Assembly: GCF_001039355.2 (NCBI RefSeq)
Contig: NW_019773725.1
Coordinates: forward strand, 333,709 to 397,708
DNA: 64,000 nucleotides
From: Lingula anatina
Lineage: Eukaryota; Brachiopoda; Lingulata; Lingulida; Lingulidae
Direction: 5' to 3'
This document shows, piece by piece, positions 32,501-43,262 of this stretch (positions within the stretch are counted from its first letter, which is position 1; every line of letters starts with the position of its first letter). The notes below the pieces were generated by a model. That model searched no databases. It saw only the letters and a program-made list of their open reading frames with translations, and had not been told where the DNA came from. The translations under genes and the position numbers were made by a program.

Positions 32501-35319
32501 TAAAAAGGCCTTCACAAAGAAGAAGTCGATCCTGACAGGCATGAAGCTCGGAATTACTCTACAACTATGATTATTGAAGTGCTATGTATGGTCAACACTG
32601 CTTTACGGCTGCAAAAGTTGGACCATGAATTCAAGCTGTAGATGGAAACTAGAAGCAGCAGAGATGTGGTGCTATAGAAGAATGACGAGGATATCATGGG
32701 TGAAGATAATTTCTAACGAACGTGTGCTGGAGATGGTAGGAATGAGAAACAAGGCAGCAAAGCTGTCAAATGTACAGACAAAAAGCAGACAATAACAATG
32801 CACAAAATAGGCTACTGTCAATTCTGATGCAAAAGTACATTATGCTTAACTGCAAATTCAACATCAAATTTTAATTATGCTCAACAGGTAATACCAATGT
32901 AAGTGAAATGTGTAACAAGCGTAAGGCTTCAGGCCCATGGAAGTTTAAGTTCACACTTTGAAAATGCCAGAATGAGAAAAATGAAAATTTCACATAAAAC
33001 TGCTTAAATTCAATAATAAATGATAACCCATTTGAGCTGGCTTTCTTATTTGAACTGCATGCCAATCCTACAAATCATACTTGTAAGTTGAAAATAATAA
33101 TAAGTAATACAGTCTCTTTTCATAATGTTTGTAGTAGCAGTGCAAAAAGATTTTTGTCAATTTTGATGTAACATTACATAATAAATTACAGAATAATTAT
33201 CACCAATTTTTGATTATTGACTATAAATAGCATGGGCATGTAGAAAATTTGATTACCATTTGGCTTTATGGCCATGGGAGCTTCGAGTCCCACAATAAAT
33301 ATGCCAACATGATAAAAGTGAATATTTTACTAAAATGTATAACTTCCAGAAAAAGAAGCCAATTAGACTGCTTTTCCAACTCAGGCTGCATTTTAGTCTT
33401 TAGTTTCTTTTTTGAAAGTTTGACAATCATAAGTAACATGGTTTTCCCATAATGGTCATCATGGCAGCAGCACCCAAAATTGTGTTTTCTTCTATTTTAA
33501 TGCAATATTACATAATGCTTAACAGCAGAATGACCCTCAGTTTTTAATATTAAAGATCTGTATCATGGATTTTCAGAAAATGTGATTAGCATGGGTCTTC
33601 AAGCTCGTGGAGGTTCTTAAGTCACACCTTGAAAATGCCAATAGATAAAAATTAAATTTTCACAAAAAAACAAAANNNNNNNNNNNNNNNNNNNNNNNNN
33701 NNNNNNNNNNNNNNNNNNNNNNNNNNNNNNNNNNNNNNNNNNNNNNNNNNNNNNNNNNNNNNNNNNNNNNNNNNNNNNNNNNNNNNNNNNNNNNNNNNNN
33801 NNNNNNNNNNNNNNNNNNNNNNNNNNNNNNNNNNNNNNNNNNNNNNNNNNNNNNNNNNNNNNNNNNNNNNNNNNNNNNNNNNNNNNNNNNNNNNNNNNNN
33901 NNNNNNNNNNNNNNNNNNNNNNNNNNNNNNNNNNNNNNNNNNNNNNNNNNNNNNNNNNNNNNNNNNNNNNNNNNNNNNNNNNNNNNNNNNNNNNNNNNNN
34001 NNNNNNNNNNNNAATTTCGCTTGAAAATCTTACGACCTTGTAATTAGCGGTCATAACCTTAACCTCTGGTGACCTTTAAATTAGTTGCAATTGATTGTTG
34101 ACTTCTCATTAAGTAGGAATTGATACATTCAACATGCATGTTTTAGTGACGTACGGTTACCAAGTTATAGATAATATGATATAATTCACTTGAAAAATAC
34201 TATGCCCTTGAATTTTTTTCATAATCTTGGCCTCTGGTGACCTTGAAAATAGTTGCAAGTGTTTGGCAGTGTCCCACTTGGTTGATACTGTTCCTTATAA
34301 CATGTTTCTATGACAACAGGGAAACTGTCATATAGACATTATGGGTTTGTTTGCTCCAAAAATGCTTTGACCTTGTAATAAGGTCATGACCTTGACCTCC
34401 AGTGACCTTGAGACTAGTTGCAAAAGATTGGGGATCACTCACTTAATAGGAGTTGATACTTAAAACATGTTTCTGTGACATTGGGAAACTGTTATGGATT
34501 TCAAGTCCACCCACCCCCATTCAATAGCGGCCATTTTGGATTTTTGTGGAAAACGAGACTTTGCCATGGGGGGATTCATGGGGGAAATTTTTTGGGCTAT
34601 ATTGGGCCTTCAACGGACCAGAATCAGTTGAGAAACCTTTGTCACCAATTTTTTCCAACCTAAGTTGTTTATTGACTGGCCTAATCAATGTCCACAAGAC
34701 ACCGACATTAGGAAATGACGTCACAGACGAAAAAGAAAAATATCTGGTACCACAGCGGCCGTCCTATATTCAGTACGTCCTACCTTCTTAACTCCTTCAT
34801 CCATAACTCTCCGCACTCGCCCTAATTCTGAGCACCCACCAGCTGATTTATCCAGGAGCAAGGACAGCTCATCTCGCCCTCGGACCAGGTCTAGCATCTC
34901 CCAGGTAAACGTTTCGCATTTCTGGGTCAGTTCAAGATATTCTGACTGTGTGGAAGGGAAAAGTTGCATATACAATGTATGTAATGGATGACCAGCATAC
35001 CCAGAACATTCATAACGTCACCATTAAGCCTAGGTCCCAACAGAACGCACGGGCTGCTACGTGTGGTCTACGGCCAAAAAATGGGGAAAACCTGGGAGTT
35101 CTTGCGTGAGGAACACGTCCATCGTGCGACTTTTGGTGGACGCAAACAGCACGTAGAAACTTTTCGACATGATCAACAGCCGCTACGTGCGATCTAGCTA
35201 CGTCCTAGCCGGACGCAAGAAACCTAAAAACCGAGCGTCCAAACGTAGTTGGGACCTAGACTTAACGATTTTCTTTCTATTTTTGGTGGGGTTATCATAA
35301 TGTTCTGTGCTTGCTTGAT

Positions 35320-35355
<36 letters not shown>

Positions 35356-36453
35356 GGCGTGCGCGTGTGTGAGTGCGTGTGTGCATGCTGGCGCCTAATT
35401 TCACTTTTTTTTTACCAATCGGAAGTCCACCTACTTATCTAAATGAATTTTATGCCTTTGGCAATGTCACAACTCCCCCCTCCAAAAATAAAATACAAAT
35501 ATAAAATACTTTAAACAAACAAACAAACAGACAGGTATACATTTACTGTCAAAACCTATTAGATAAACTCAAACATTCTATCTGATTGTATCTTAACATT
35601 TACTTGTTGTAAACATATAAAGGTTTAAACCATTTTTTCACAAAATACCTTGAACTCTTTATCCTGTTTCGCCATTGTGAATAGTTTTTGTCTCAGCTGC
35701 AGGGCGCTCTTTACAGGATCTTTTCTCGTGAGAAGATAGGCTGATGACGTCATAGCTCTATACGCGTTCACACGATAAAGCGCGTGATTCAGCGTGTCAC
35801 TTCGGTCGAGATAACAGTCGCAGAAATAGTCGTGAGGGACGGCGATTTTCAACTGCGCCTCGTCTTTCAGTAGTTTGCAGACCTTGATGTCGTTCTTCAT
35901 CGCCGCCTGTAGCATTGGATTATAGTTATCACCCTCTGATAACGGCAACCATTGCTTTAGTGCTCGCTTGATCTCTTCTAGGTTCGTCCCGTCATCTATC
36001 GCCCTCCGAAGGGTTTCTCCACTAATTATTTCCGCCACTTGCTTGGCCTCTACAGGGTGGTGGGAAGGTTGTTGCGGTCCTTCATCTTCAGAACTTGAGG
36101 ACGAACCACAGTCACAGCAAAGGGCAAATTCTGAAATATGGGTTATGTTTTGCAGCTTGTAAGAGCTGTTCGTGCAGCAGAAAAGGACCAATATCAATCC
36201 CCGAAAAGATAGGATTGCATTGATATCAATTGATACATTCAACCTGAGAAACCTAACAAGGAGGTTTAAAGGAAGCACAAAGAGAGAAAATACCTTCTAA
36301 CGCCCCTTTTGGTTTTACACCAACGAATGGACAATGCTGTGGGATTCACGAGTTTAGTTTTTAGTTTTTGGGAAAGAGAAAGAAAGAAATGGAGAGAGTT
36401 TGAGTGGAGTGGGGGGGTCGCTTGTGTGTGTGCATGTGCGTGCGCGTGCGCGC

Positions 36454-36501
<48 letters not shown>

Positions 36502-39500
36502 ATAAGACATGTAGAATACCTAAAATAATAACCACACTTACTCTTTTTCTTAAGCTTTCTCGTCACTCTGGAGTAGTGATAATATACGGGCTCTATATTG
36601 CCGTACGTCGCTCCATCACTTAGAGTGTCGGCAATATGCGTGGGTAACCTACTGCGAGGGACAGCACCAATGGGGGAAACATAGTCCCCCTCGTCCAGGT
36701 TCGCAGCAGGCGCACCGGTCTCTTCCGGCGAGGGCTGGTCTGAGGGTTTCGACGTGGCAGTCTGGTTGTTTAAAGTCTGTGACCGGTCTTTGTTAGGTAG
36801 TGGCGGTGGTTGCGGCAGTGGCGGTGGTGGTGGTGGTGGTGGTGGTGGTAGAGGAGTGACATGGGAAGGAGCAGGAGGAGGAGGAGGATGTTTTGAAATC
36901 GAGGTCGGTGGGGTTCCGTTGGCAACTTCAGCTGTGACATTTTGAGGGTAGGAAGGATGCGGCGCACCATCTGAGTCTTCCCGTCCGTGGTCTTTACTTC
37001 TGCTGGGACTCTCTCTGGAAGATAGTGACAGAAGAGGGGCGCCGGAGTCGTCATGACCCGGGGACTGCATAGAGAAATTTGAGGGGTTAGTGTTTTTGGG
37101 ATAAGAATCCCCCATGTCAAAACTGGGAAAATATGGCAATTTTGCGGGCGAAATTTGTCCTCTGGCCCTTGGCTCTGGAGAGTCAGTGTCTATAAAATCA
37201 ATATTATCAAAATCGTTTGAAGCAGTGTCTTCGTTTGATAACTGGTTAGTCCCCTGCCCCTCAGCAACGCCCGAAAAGCTGACAGTATCAGCGTCATTGC
37301 TCTTACTGTCCTTTTGACCTCGTAATGAACCAAGGGTCGCATTCATTGTGGATTGCACTTCTGTCAGACCAATTTCTCCCAATTCCACCGCCTCGACATC
37401 CTTCTGTGCTTTTCTTTTCTTGGGATTTCTTTTTAACCATTTTTTCCACCGACTGGCTCCCTCTCCGTCTGATTCGTCGTTGCTGGATGAAGTCGATGTT
37501 TTCTCACTATGAGTGAAACAGTCGCTGTCTTCCTCTGGCTCTGAGATATATTGCGAAGTGTCCGTGTCGTCAAGCGAACAAAAATCGTTTCCCAAGAGAA
37601 CCACGTCTAAATTTCGTGCAAAGCCACTGCCGAGACGCCTTCTATTCGCCATCTGCAATTACCTGAAAGAAGTTTTTTTTTCTGAAGTTTTTTTTTCTGA
37701 AGTTATATATCCATTACTTAATTAGTAGTCCTAACATGGTTCATATGGAATTATAATGAGTAGTGTTAAACCTTTATACATGCTGCACCGACCGTTCGTA
37801 CTGTGTATATAGTTATACCTCGCCGGGAAATCGCGGCTGAGTGGCTATATTGTACAGTGACCTACATGGTACTCGGACAGGCGCCCCGGGATATTTAACG
37901 TGCATATTATATTACTGACCACATAAATTACTCGCCACATAAATTACACGTATGAAAAGCCGTCCTGTTTATAAACAGATTAATAACGTCTCACAGCTTC
38001 ACGTCTATGGGGTACGTTTATAGACCTTTATAGAGACTAGGGAGATAAAACACAAGATAAACTGCAGAGCTGCCATTGGTGTTTCTAACATGTTTAATCG
38101 AAAATTACCCCTGTATCAAATATGTCCTAATGTTCTCAATTATGAAATATAGTCTTTACTGTATTAATGGAGCATGCATACAGTAAATAATATTAAGGGT
38201 AGATATGCTACATTATATTTACTATCTACATAGCCATCCTAAATACACTAAAAAAGCACAACTCCATTCGTCTTAGAATAAACTATAGCAGTACTATACG
38301 CATACGTATATTAATCCTCTCACATTCTGTCCAGTCCTGTCCGATCCCAACTTGCCCGTTGGTATATTCAGGCCAAATACTGCCAATGGTTTATTATCAT
38401 GGGCTACTCTCCAGCAGAGTCCAGCTGGGTGATGACGTCAATTCTATGCATATTCTCGCTGTACTGTACAGAAAAGAACATGCGCAGAACTGACCAGAGA
38501 CATATCTGTGAATGCTTAATGAAAAAATCAGTCAGGGGTACTGATGGAGAACAATGCTGCATTTATCTGGGTCGGTCTAACTCTGTGGCTGATTCTCTCT
38601 TAATGCTATCAGTGGAATTTACTTATGTCTGACGCGCCTCTTCGAGCAGCTTGGGGGTAGTTAACACGAAAGTTAATATCGCTTGTGTTACAGACGGACA
38701 GGCAGACATAATCAGTAATGAAATTATAAAACATNCCCTGAGATGGTACCCAAAGAAGAAAACTGATATATTAACTGGTATATTAACACCATAACTTTAT
38801 GATGTTAGCATTGCTTACATTGTAATTGTGTCTTACCTATCACGTAGATAAATATCGCATACTCGGACCATCGGAAATCTGTAGCATGAGCGACGTTTGC
38901 TTTATCATCAGGTAAAAAATACATCGTCAGGATCAGAAGAAACGTGAAATAGGATAAGCTGTGAGTGTAAAATTTGATACAAGGAGTCCTCAAGAACGTG
39001 TTGTTCCACTTGATGAATTTACTCTACAAAAAGAAAGAAATGATATACTACATTATTTACCAGTGCTAACAATTAAGTCATTGATTGATATATTTCCAGA
39101 TTTCCATCCACGAAGAAATCACATTCATGTAATAGCTTACATCGTTCAACATTCAACAAATACAGCAAAAAAAGTGTTCCTGCAGATAAATTAAAAATGA
39201 GTGTTGTAATGATGATATAACATGTTTGACTGCTACAATAATAATTAGATTCGCTTAATCAAATTATTACATATACGCAAAGTTACTTTAATTTCCTTTG
39301 AACCTCGAGTTGAATACTTTAGTGCCTGTAACAGTGCACTCTAAGAGAATGACAACTTGTTTTTACATAAAAGAATTACCCTAACGAAGCCTAAGGGTTC
39401 GACACGGAGAATTAAAAAAAGATCCTGCCTGCCTCTCAAATTGTACCGGTACAGACTTTGAAAAAAGGGCTTTAGGAAATGTTTTAACGTGTGATAATAA

Positions 39501-41401
39501 TCATATGAACGGTTACACCTGTTCACCATACCTTCTTTTCCAATGTTTCAAAGGCTCCGAACAGAATATAAGTCAGGAACAACAAAATCCAAACTGGCAG
39601 CGCCAGCACGATGAAGATCGACTTCAGAAATTTGTTTGTGGTCAGCAATCGACGCCTGAGATTCGGGTTGGCTCCATAAAACACCATGTTTAAGTGCCTC
39701 TGGACGTATGGGTGTGCTACAAACTGAAATAAAATTTTTAAGACGTTACTCTGTGACGATCTCAATCGACACTTTGAGCCTATTCATCTCGCTCTCTCTG
39801 TGTGACTCAATGCTACAGGCTACAGGAATTACCTCCGAAACAACAGTCAGAATAACAGTTAATTGATACCTGTCCGATTGATCAATGTCCACAAGACACC
39901 GACATTAGGAAATGACGTCACAGTCGAAAAAGAAAAATATCTGGTACCACAGCAGAAGTCGTATATTCAGTACGTCCTACCTTCTTGACTCCTTCATCCA
40001 TAACTCTCCGCACTCGCCCTAATTCTGAACAACCATTGGCTGATTTATCCAGGAGCAAGGACAGCTCATCTCGCCCTCGGACCAGGTCCAACATCTCCCA
40101 GGCAAATGTTTCGCATTTCTGGGTCAGTTCAAGATATTCTGACTGTGTGAAAAGGAAAAGTTGCATATACAATGTATGTTATGTATGACCAGCATACTCA
40201 GAACATTCATAAGTCACCCTAACGATTTTCTTCCTTCGTTTTTGGTGGGGTTATCATAATGTTCTGTGTTTGCTGAATGGTGTGTGTGTGTGTGTGTGCG
40301 TGTGTGTGTGTGTGTGTGTTGGCGTACGCGTGTGTGAGTGCGTGCGTGCATGCTGGCGTCTAATTTCATTTTTTACCAATCCGAAGTCTACCTACTTATC
40401 TAAATGAATTATATGTCTTTGGAAATGTCACAACCCCTCCCCCCCTCTGAAAATAAAATACAAATATAAAATACTTTAAACAAACAAACAAACAATCAAA
40501 CAAACAAACATGTATAAATTTACTGATTACTGATTGTATCGTGACATTTACTTGTTCTAAACATATAAAGGTTTACACCATTTTTTCCACAAAATACCTT
40601 GAACTCTTTATCCTGTCTCGCCATGGTGAATAGTTTTTGTCTCAGCTGCAGAGCGCTCTTAACAGGATCTTTCCTCGTGAGAAGGTAGGCCGATGACGTC
40701 ATAGCTCTATACGCGTTCACACGATAAAGCGCGTGATTCAGCGTGTCGCTTCGGTCGAGAAAACAGTCGCAGAAATAATCGTGAGGGACAGCGATTTTCA
40801 ACTGCGCCTCGTCTTTCAGTAGTTTGCAGACCTTGATGTCGTTCTTCATCGCCGCCTGTAGCATTGGATTATAGTTATCACCCTCTGATAACGGCAACCA
40901 TTGCTTTAGTGCTCGCTTGATCTCATCCAGGTTCGTCCCGTTGTCTATTGCCCTCTTCAGAATGTCTGTGTTGAGCATTGGCCCCAGTAGTTTGCTTCCA
41001 ATGGGCTGTGCAGGAGGGTGCTGCGGTCCTTCATCTTCAGAACTTGAGGACGAACCGCAGTCACAGCAAATGGCAAATTCTGAAAGATGGGATATGTTTT
41101 GCTTTTGCTTTAAAAGCCCGTTCGTGCAGCAAAAAGACCAATATTAACCCCCCAAAAAAAAGTTTCTTAATATTATCCTGTGCTCAGTCTTCTATATCAA
41201 AGTGGGATTCTCTGAGAAAAATTATTTCCAAATTACTCTCAGTTGGCGTATTCAACCCTGAGAAAGCTGACAAGGTTTAAAAGAAGCACAAAACGAGAAA
41301 ATACTTCTAAAGCCCCTTTTCAATTTACACAAACGAATGAACAGCGATGCTGGAATCACCTCATGTTAAAGAGAGAGAGAAAGTTTGCGTGGACAATATT
41401 G

Positions 41402-41441
<40 letters not shown>

Positions 41442-42570
41442 GATAATTAGAAATGCACCAATACCTACAATAATAATCACACTTACTACTTTTCTTTCGG
41501 TTTGTTCTCGTCACTCTGGCGTAGTGATATACGGGTTCTATATTGCCGTAGGTCCCCCCATCTCCTAGAGTGGAGGTGATATCCGTGGGTAACCTACTGT
41601 GGGGGGCGGCACCAGTGGGGGAGGCATAGTCCCCCTCGTCTACGTTCTCAACAAGCGCATGGGGCTCTTCCGCCAAGGACTGGTCTGAGGGTTTTGACGT
41701 GGCAGTCTGGTTGTTTGAAGTCTGTGACCGGTCTTTGTTAGGTAGTGGCGGTGGTGGTGGTGGTGGTAGAGGAGTGACATGGGAAGGAGCAGGAGGAGGA
41801 GGAGAATGTTTTGAAATCGAGGTCGGTGGGGTTCCGTTGGCAACTTCCGCTGTGTCATTTTGAGGGGAGGAAGCCTGTGGCACACCATCTACGTCTCCCC
41901 GTTCGTGGTCTTTACTTCTGCTGGGACTCTCTCTGGTAGATTGTGACAGAAGAGGGGCACTGGAGTCGTCATGTCCCGAGGACTGCATAGAGAAATTTGA
42001 GGGGTTAGTGTTTTTGGGATAAGAATCCCCTATGTCAAAACTGGGGACATAGGGCATTTTTGAGGGAGACATGTGTCCACTGGCTCTCGGCTCAGGAGAG
42101 TCAGTGTCTATAAAGTCTATATCATCGAAATCCTTTGAAGCAGTGTCTTCGTTTGATAACTGGTTAGCCCCCTGTCCCTCAGCAACGCCCGACAAGCTGA
42201 CGTTCTCAGCGCCATTGCTCTTACTGTCCTTTTGACCTCGTAATGAACCAAGGGTTTCATTCATTGTGGATTGCACTTCTGCCAGCCCAATTTCTCCCAA
42301 TTCCACCGCCTCGACATCCTTTTGTCGTTTTCTTTTCTTGGGATTTCTTTTTAACCATTTTTTCCACCGACTGGCTCCCTCTCCGTCTGATTCGTCGTTG
42401 CTGGATGAAGTTGATGTTTTCTCACTATGGGTGAAACAGTCGCTGTCTTCCTCTGGCTCTGAGATATATTGCGAAGTGTCCTCGTCGTCAAGCGAACAAA
42501 AATCGTTTCCCAAGAGAACAACGTCTAAATTTCGTGCAAAGCCACTGCCGAGACGCCTTCTATTCGCCAT
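29417..42570 (-). CDS. TRPC-like cation channel gene 2 (split by intron-6 insertion)
   Basis: Exons 2-6 (42580-38837) and 7-12 (31921-29417) join in phase into a 1,038-residue frame. All exon lengths match gene 1 except exons 2, 3, 11 and 12. The parts belong together because intron 6 is continuous in gene 1 (10141-10499), and its two halves align here with 31922-32220 and 38755-38836. The 6.5 kb in between holds a LINE fragment, the n gap and a second copy of exons 2-4. The protein keeps the gene 1 architecture: novel acidic/proline-rich N-terminus, one ankyrin repeat, TRPC linker, S1-S6, WSIFGLG pore, [13 protein letters not shown] helix and PFNLIPSPK. Alternatively the two halves belong to different, incomplete genes. 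Confidence 0.75.
30195..30353 (-). CDS. TRPC gene 2 exon 11: TRP helix and PFNLIPSPK
   Basis: 53 codons, phase 0. [35 protein letters not shown], then [10 protein letters not shown]. Donor AAAG|GTGCGT. A (CTT)n run in the intron upstream (30421-30450) gives the poly-Arg readthrough seen in the long minus frame. Confidence 0.9.
30515..30710 (-). CDS. TRPC gene 2 exon 10: pore and S6
   Basis: 196 nt. [20 protein letters not shown], later [18 protein letters not shown]. Acceptor TTTTTTCAG, donor AAT|GTAAGT. Nearly identical to gene 1, including LMW in place of LFW. Confidence 0.92.
30973..31117 (-). CDS. TRPC gene 2 exon 9: S5 and turret
   Basis: 145 nt. [20 protein letters not shown] then [18 protein letters not shown]. 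Same donor CACGG|GTAACT as gene 1. Confidence 0.88.
31380..31517 (-). CDS. TRPC gene 2 exon 8: S4
   Basis: 138 nt. [20 protein letters not shown] and [19 protein letters not shown]. Donor TTGG|GTAAGT. Confidence 0.92.
31718..31921 (-). CDS. TRPC gene 2 exon 7: S2 end and S3
   Basis: 204 nt with the same phases as gene 1. [17 protein letters not shown] and [20 protein letters not shown]. Acceptor CTTCATAG. Confidence 0.88.
32225..32742 (+). pseudogene. LINE reverse transcriptase fragment
   Basis: Two frames separated by a stop near 32568. The first reads [20 protein letters not shown], then [19 protein letters not shown] and a CDKEIRRRI block. The second reads [19 protein letters not shown] and [13 protein letters not shown]. 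This is the thumb and C-terminal part of a non-LTR retrotransposon polymerase. Truncated at both ends, inside intron 6 of TRPC gene 2, antisense to it. Confidence 0.8.
32805..33640. repeat. Interspersed repeat, several diverged copies
   Basis: The words GGCCCATGGAAGTTTAAG and CTTTGAAAATGCCAG (32925-32970) recur at 33590-33645 and, in the other orientation, at about 42640-42790 and 52560-52720. Units carry TAATATTGCATCAAA-like and TGTGAC/GTCACA-like blocks. A non-autonomous element is likely; its ends are not defined. Confidence 0.55.
33676..34012. other. Assembly gap (337 n)
   Basis: Run of n. Together with the single n at 38735 it isolates a 4.7-kb contig (34013-38734) inside the TRPC array. 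Confidence 0.99.
34020..34500. repeat. Tandem repeat of about 165 bp with TGACCTTGA-type words
   Basis: Three diverged units begin near 34048, 34218 and 34380, each with CCTCTGGTGACCTTGA-like or GACCTCCAGTGACCTTGA sequence followed by AGTTGCAA, and each ending with GGGAAACTGT-like text. The array lies at the left end of the isolated contig and probably enters the gap. Confidence 0.65.
34784..34945 (-). CDS. Third TRPC exon 4 copy
   Basis: 54 codons, [34 protein letters not shown]. Donor AAG|GTAGGA is intact, but no exon 5 or 6 follows before the gap, so on this contig the copy is incomplete. Confidence 0.75.
35028..35262. mobile_element. 235-bp Harbinger-like MITE, filled site
   Basis: Ends GCCTAGGTCCCAAC and GTTGGGACCTAGACT, flanked by TAA at 35025-35027 and 35263-35265. 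Copy 2 of the duplication has the empty site: one TAA and no element (about 40220). The element therefore entered after the duplication. No coding capacity. Confidence 0.88.
35318..35392. repeat. (GT)n tract in intron 3 of the nested copy
   Basis: Long GT dinucleotide run with GC interruptions, at the same intron position as 40278-40352 in gene 2 and a shorter degenerate form at 12308-12355 in gene 1. Confidence 0.85.
35649..36130 (-). CDS. Third TRPC exon 3 copy
   Basis: 482 nt, open, with intact splice sites. [20 protein letters not shown] and [20 protein letters not shown]. Nearly identical to 40598-41079 in its second half, but [20 protein letters not shown] differs in the first. Confidence 0.75.
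36424..36504. repeat. (GT)n-(CG)n-(GT)n-(GA)n tract in intron 2
   Basis: About 60 bases of strictly alternating purine-pyrimidine with a long CG core (about 36440-36468), then GA repeats, some 40 bases past the exon 2 donor. The matching introns in gene 1 (13372-13478) and gene 2 (41403-41440) have GT/GA runs but no CG core. Confidence 0.88.
36542..37662 (-). CDS. Third TRPC exon 2 copy (nested, partial gene)
   Basis: 370 codons from ATG at 37652-37650, open and with intact acceptor and donor (GTAAGT at 36541). Same layout as genes 1 and 2, but the proline run is longer (10 Pro, then LPQPPPLP). It ends [25 protein letters not shown]. Part of a copy with exons 2-4 only. Confidence 0.75.
37663..38736. 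other. Upstream sequence of the nested copy
   Basis: About 1 kb that aligns closely with 43262-44282. The open frame at 38399-38632 has a near-identical twin at 43937-44182, but this reflects recent duplication only; it matches nothing known and I do not call a gene. Confidence 0.6.
38837..39023 (-). CDS. TRPC gene 2 exon 6: S1 and start of S2
   Basis: 187 nt, ending phase 1 at [30 protein letters not shown] and [12 protein letters not shown]. About 100 bases past its donor the single n at 38735 breaks the contig. Confidence 0.9.
39532..39723 (-). CDS. TRPC gene 2 exon 5
   Basis: 64 codons, [20 protein letters not shown] and [20 protein letters not shown]. Donor AAG|GTATGG. No counterpart exists in the nested copy at 34.8-37.7 kb. 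Confidence 0.9.
39981..40142 (-). CDS. TRPC gene 2 exon 4
   Basis: 54 codons, [20 protein letters not shown] then [14 protein letters not shown]. Same length and phase as 11961-12122. Confidence 0.9.
40598..41079 (-). CDS. TRPC gene 2 exon 3: last ankyrin repeat and linker
   Basis: 161 codons. [47 protein letters not shown] and [15 protein letters not shown]. Same partial zinc-site pattern as gene 1 (H-x3-C-x-C, third Cys replaced by Asp). Donor AAG|GTATTT. Confidence 0.87.
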
Positions 42571-42580
42571 CTGCAATTAC
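41487..42580 (-). CDS. TRPC gene 2 exon 2: novel N-terminal domain
   Basis: 361 codons from ATG at 42570-42568, behind the acceptor TTCTTTCAG at 42581. Conserved with gene 1: [17 protein letters not shown], the acidic/Ser run, [20 protein letters not shown], the polyproline stretch, GDYASPTG and [15 protein letters not shown]. Donor phase 1 at 41486-41485 (GTAAGT). Shared in-frame repeats make the proline run eight residues, versus ten or more in the third copy. Confidence 0.85.
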
Positions 42581-42602
42581 CTGAAAGAAGTTTTTTTTTT
42601 CT

Positions 42603-43262
42603 CAATTTATATAAAGTGTTTTAATACTGGCATTTTTAATGTCTGATTTGAATTTCCATGGACCTGAAAGCCTTTGATAGTCACATTTTCTGTTTACCTG
42701 CAGTGCATAATTTAAATTTGATGGTAATTATACTCTGTTAAGCGTTATATTACATTGCATCAAATTGATAAGAAATATTTTGTTTACTGTCACTACCAAT
42801 GTTCTAACAGGAAAACTGTTACTTATTATTTTGTAACTTACAAGAGTGATTGACACAGTGCTGAAATTGGGTAACCAGATTCATTAGGATATTTTCTTTC
42901 TTGTTGACCGTGCATTTACGTTTTTTTCTTTAATCCTCTTGCCCTGAGTGCGTTTTTATCTATAGTCTGCTTATACATAAACCAGTTCCTGAGGCGCACT
43001 CCTAGAAGCGAATACCCCTCTTTAATTACACGATATAACCTAACAAAGCATTGCCCTTAAGTTGACAGAAAGGTTTATGAGACACAACTGACATTTATAT
43101 TTGTGATCCCACTATTCTCCAAACCCCGCAAAAAATGGCTTCATTTTGGGCTATCGAGGCTTAATTCCTTGATTGATTTCAAAGCAGATTAAGCCTTCCG
43201 TTCCCTATATTTAGAGTCGAACCTGAACATCGGTGTAAGAGTAATCCAACAGATTTGCGGAT
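42603..43262. mobile_element. Insertion specific to copy 2
   Basis: About 660 bp present in copy 2 but absent at the matching place in copy 1 (about 37695). Its first part (42640-42790) belongs to the repeat family seen at 32805-33640 and 52560-52740. No clear TIRs or target duplication found. Confidence 0.55.

Larger units (their letters stand above)
31922..34683. other. Disrupted intron 6 and inserted sequence
   Basis: Bases 31922-32220 are the 3' half of intron 6. After about 32220 homology to gene 1 stops and a LINE fragment, interspersed repeats, the n gap and a tandem repeat follow. No other gene is supported. Confidence 0.65.
34684..38734 (-). repeat. Segmental duplication, copy 1 (nested TRPC exons 2-4)
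   Basis: Aligns with 39885-44282 through introns, exons and about 1 kb upstream of exon 2. Differences: a 235-bp MITE present only here (35028-35262) and about 660 bp present only in copy 2 (42603-43262). The exon-level divergence (many amino-acid changes in exon 2) seems too high for alleles. This copy ends exactly at the n at 38735. Confidence 0.8.

Noticed and set aside
33617-34054. 145-residue minus frame
   Set aside because: Almost entirely the run of n.
38399-38632. 77-residue plus frame conserved at 43937-44182
   Set aside because: The two copies belong to a recent segmental duplication, so conservation carries no weight. No known domain, and it lies in the TRPC gene's upstream region.
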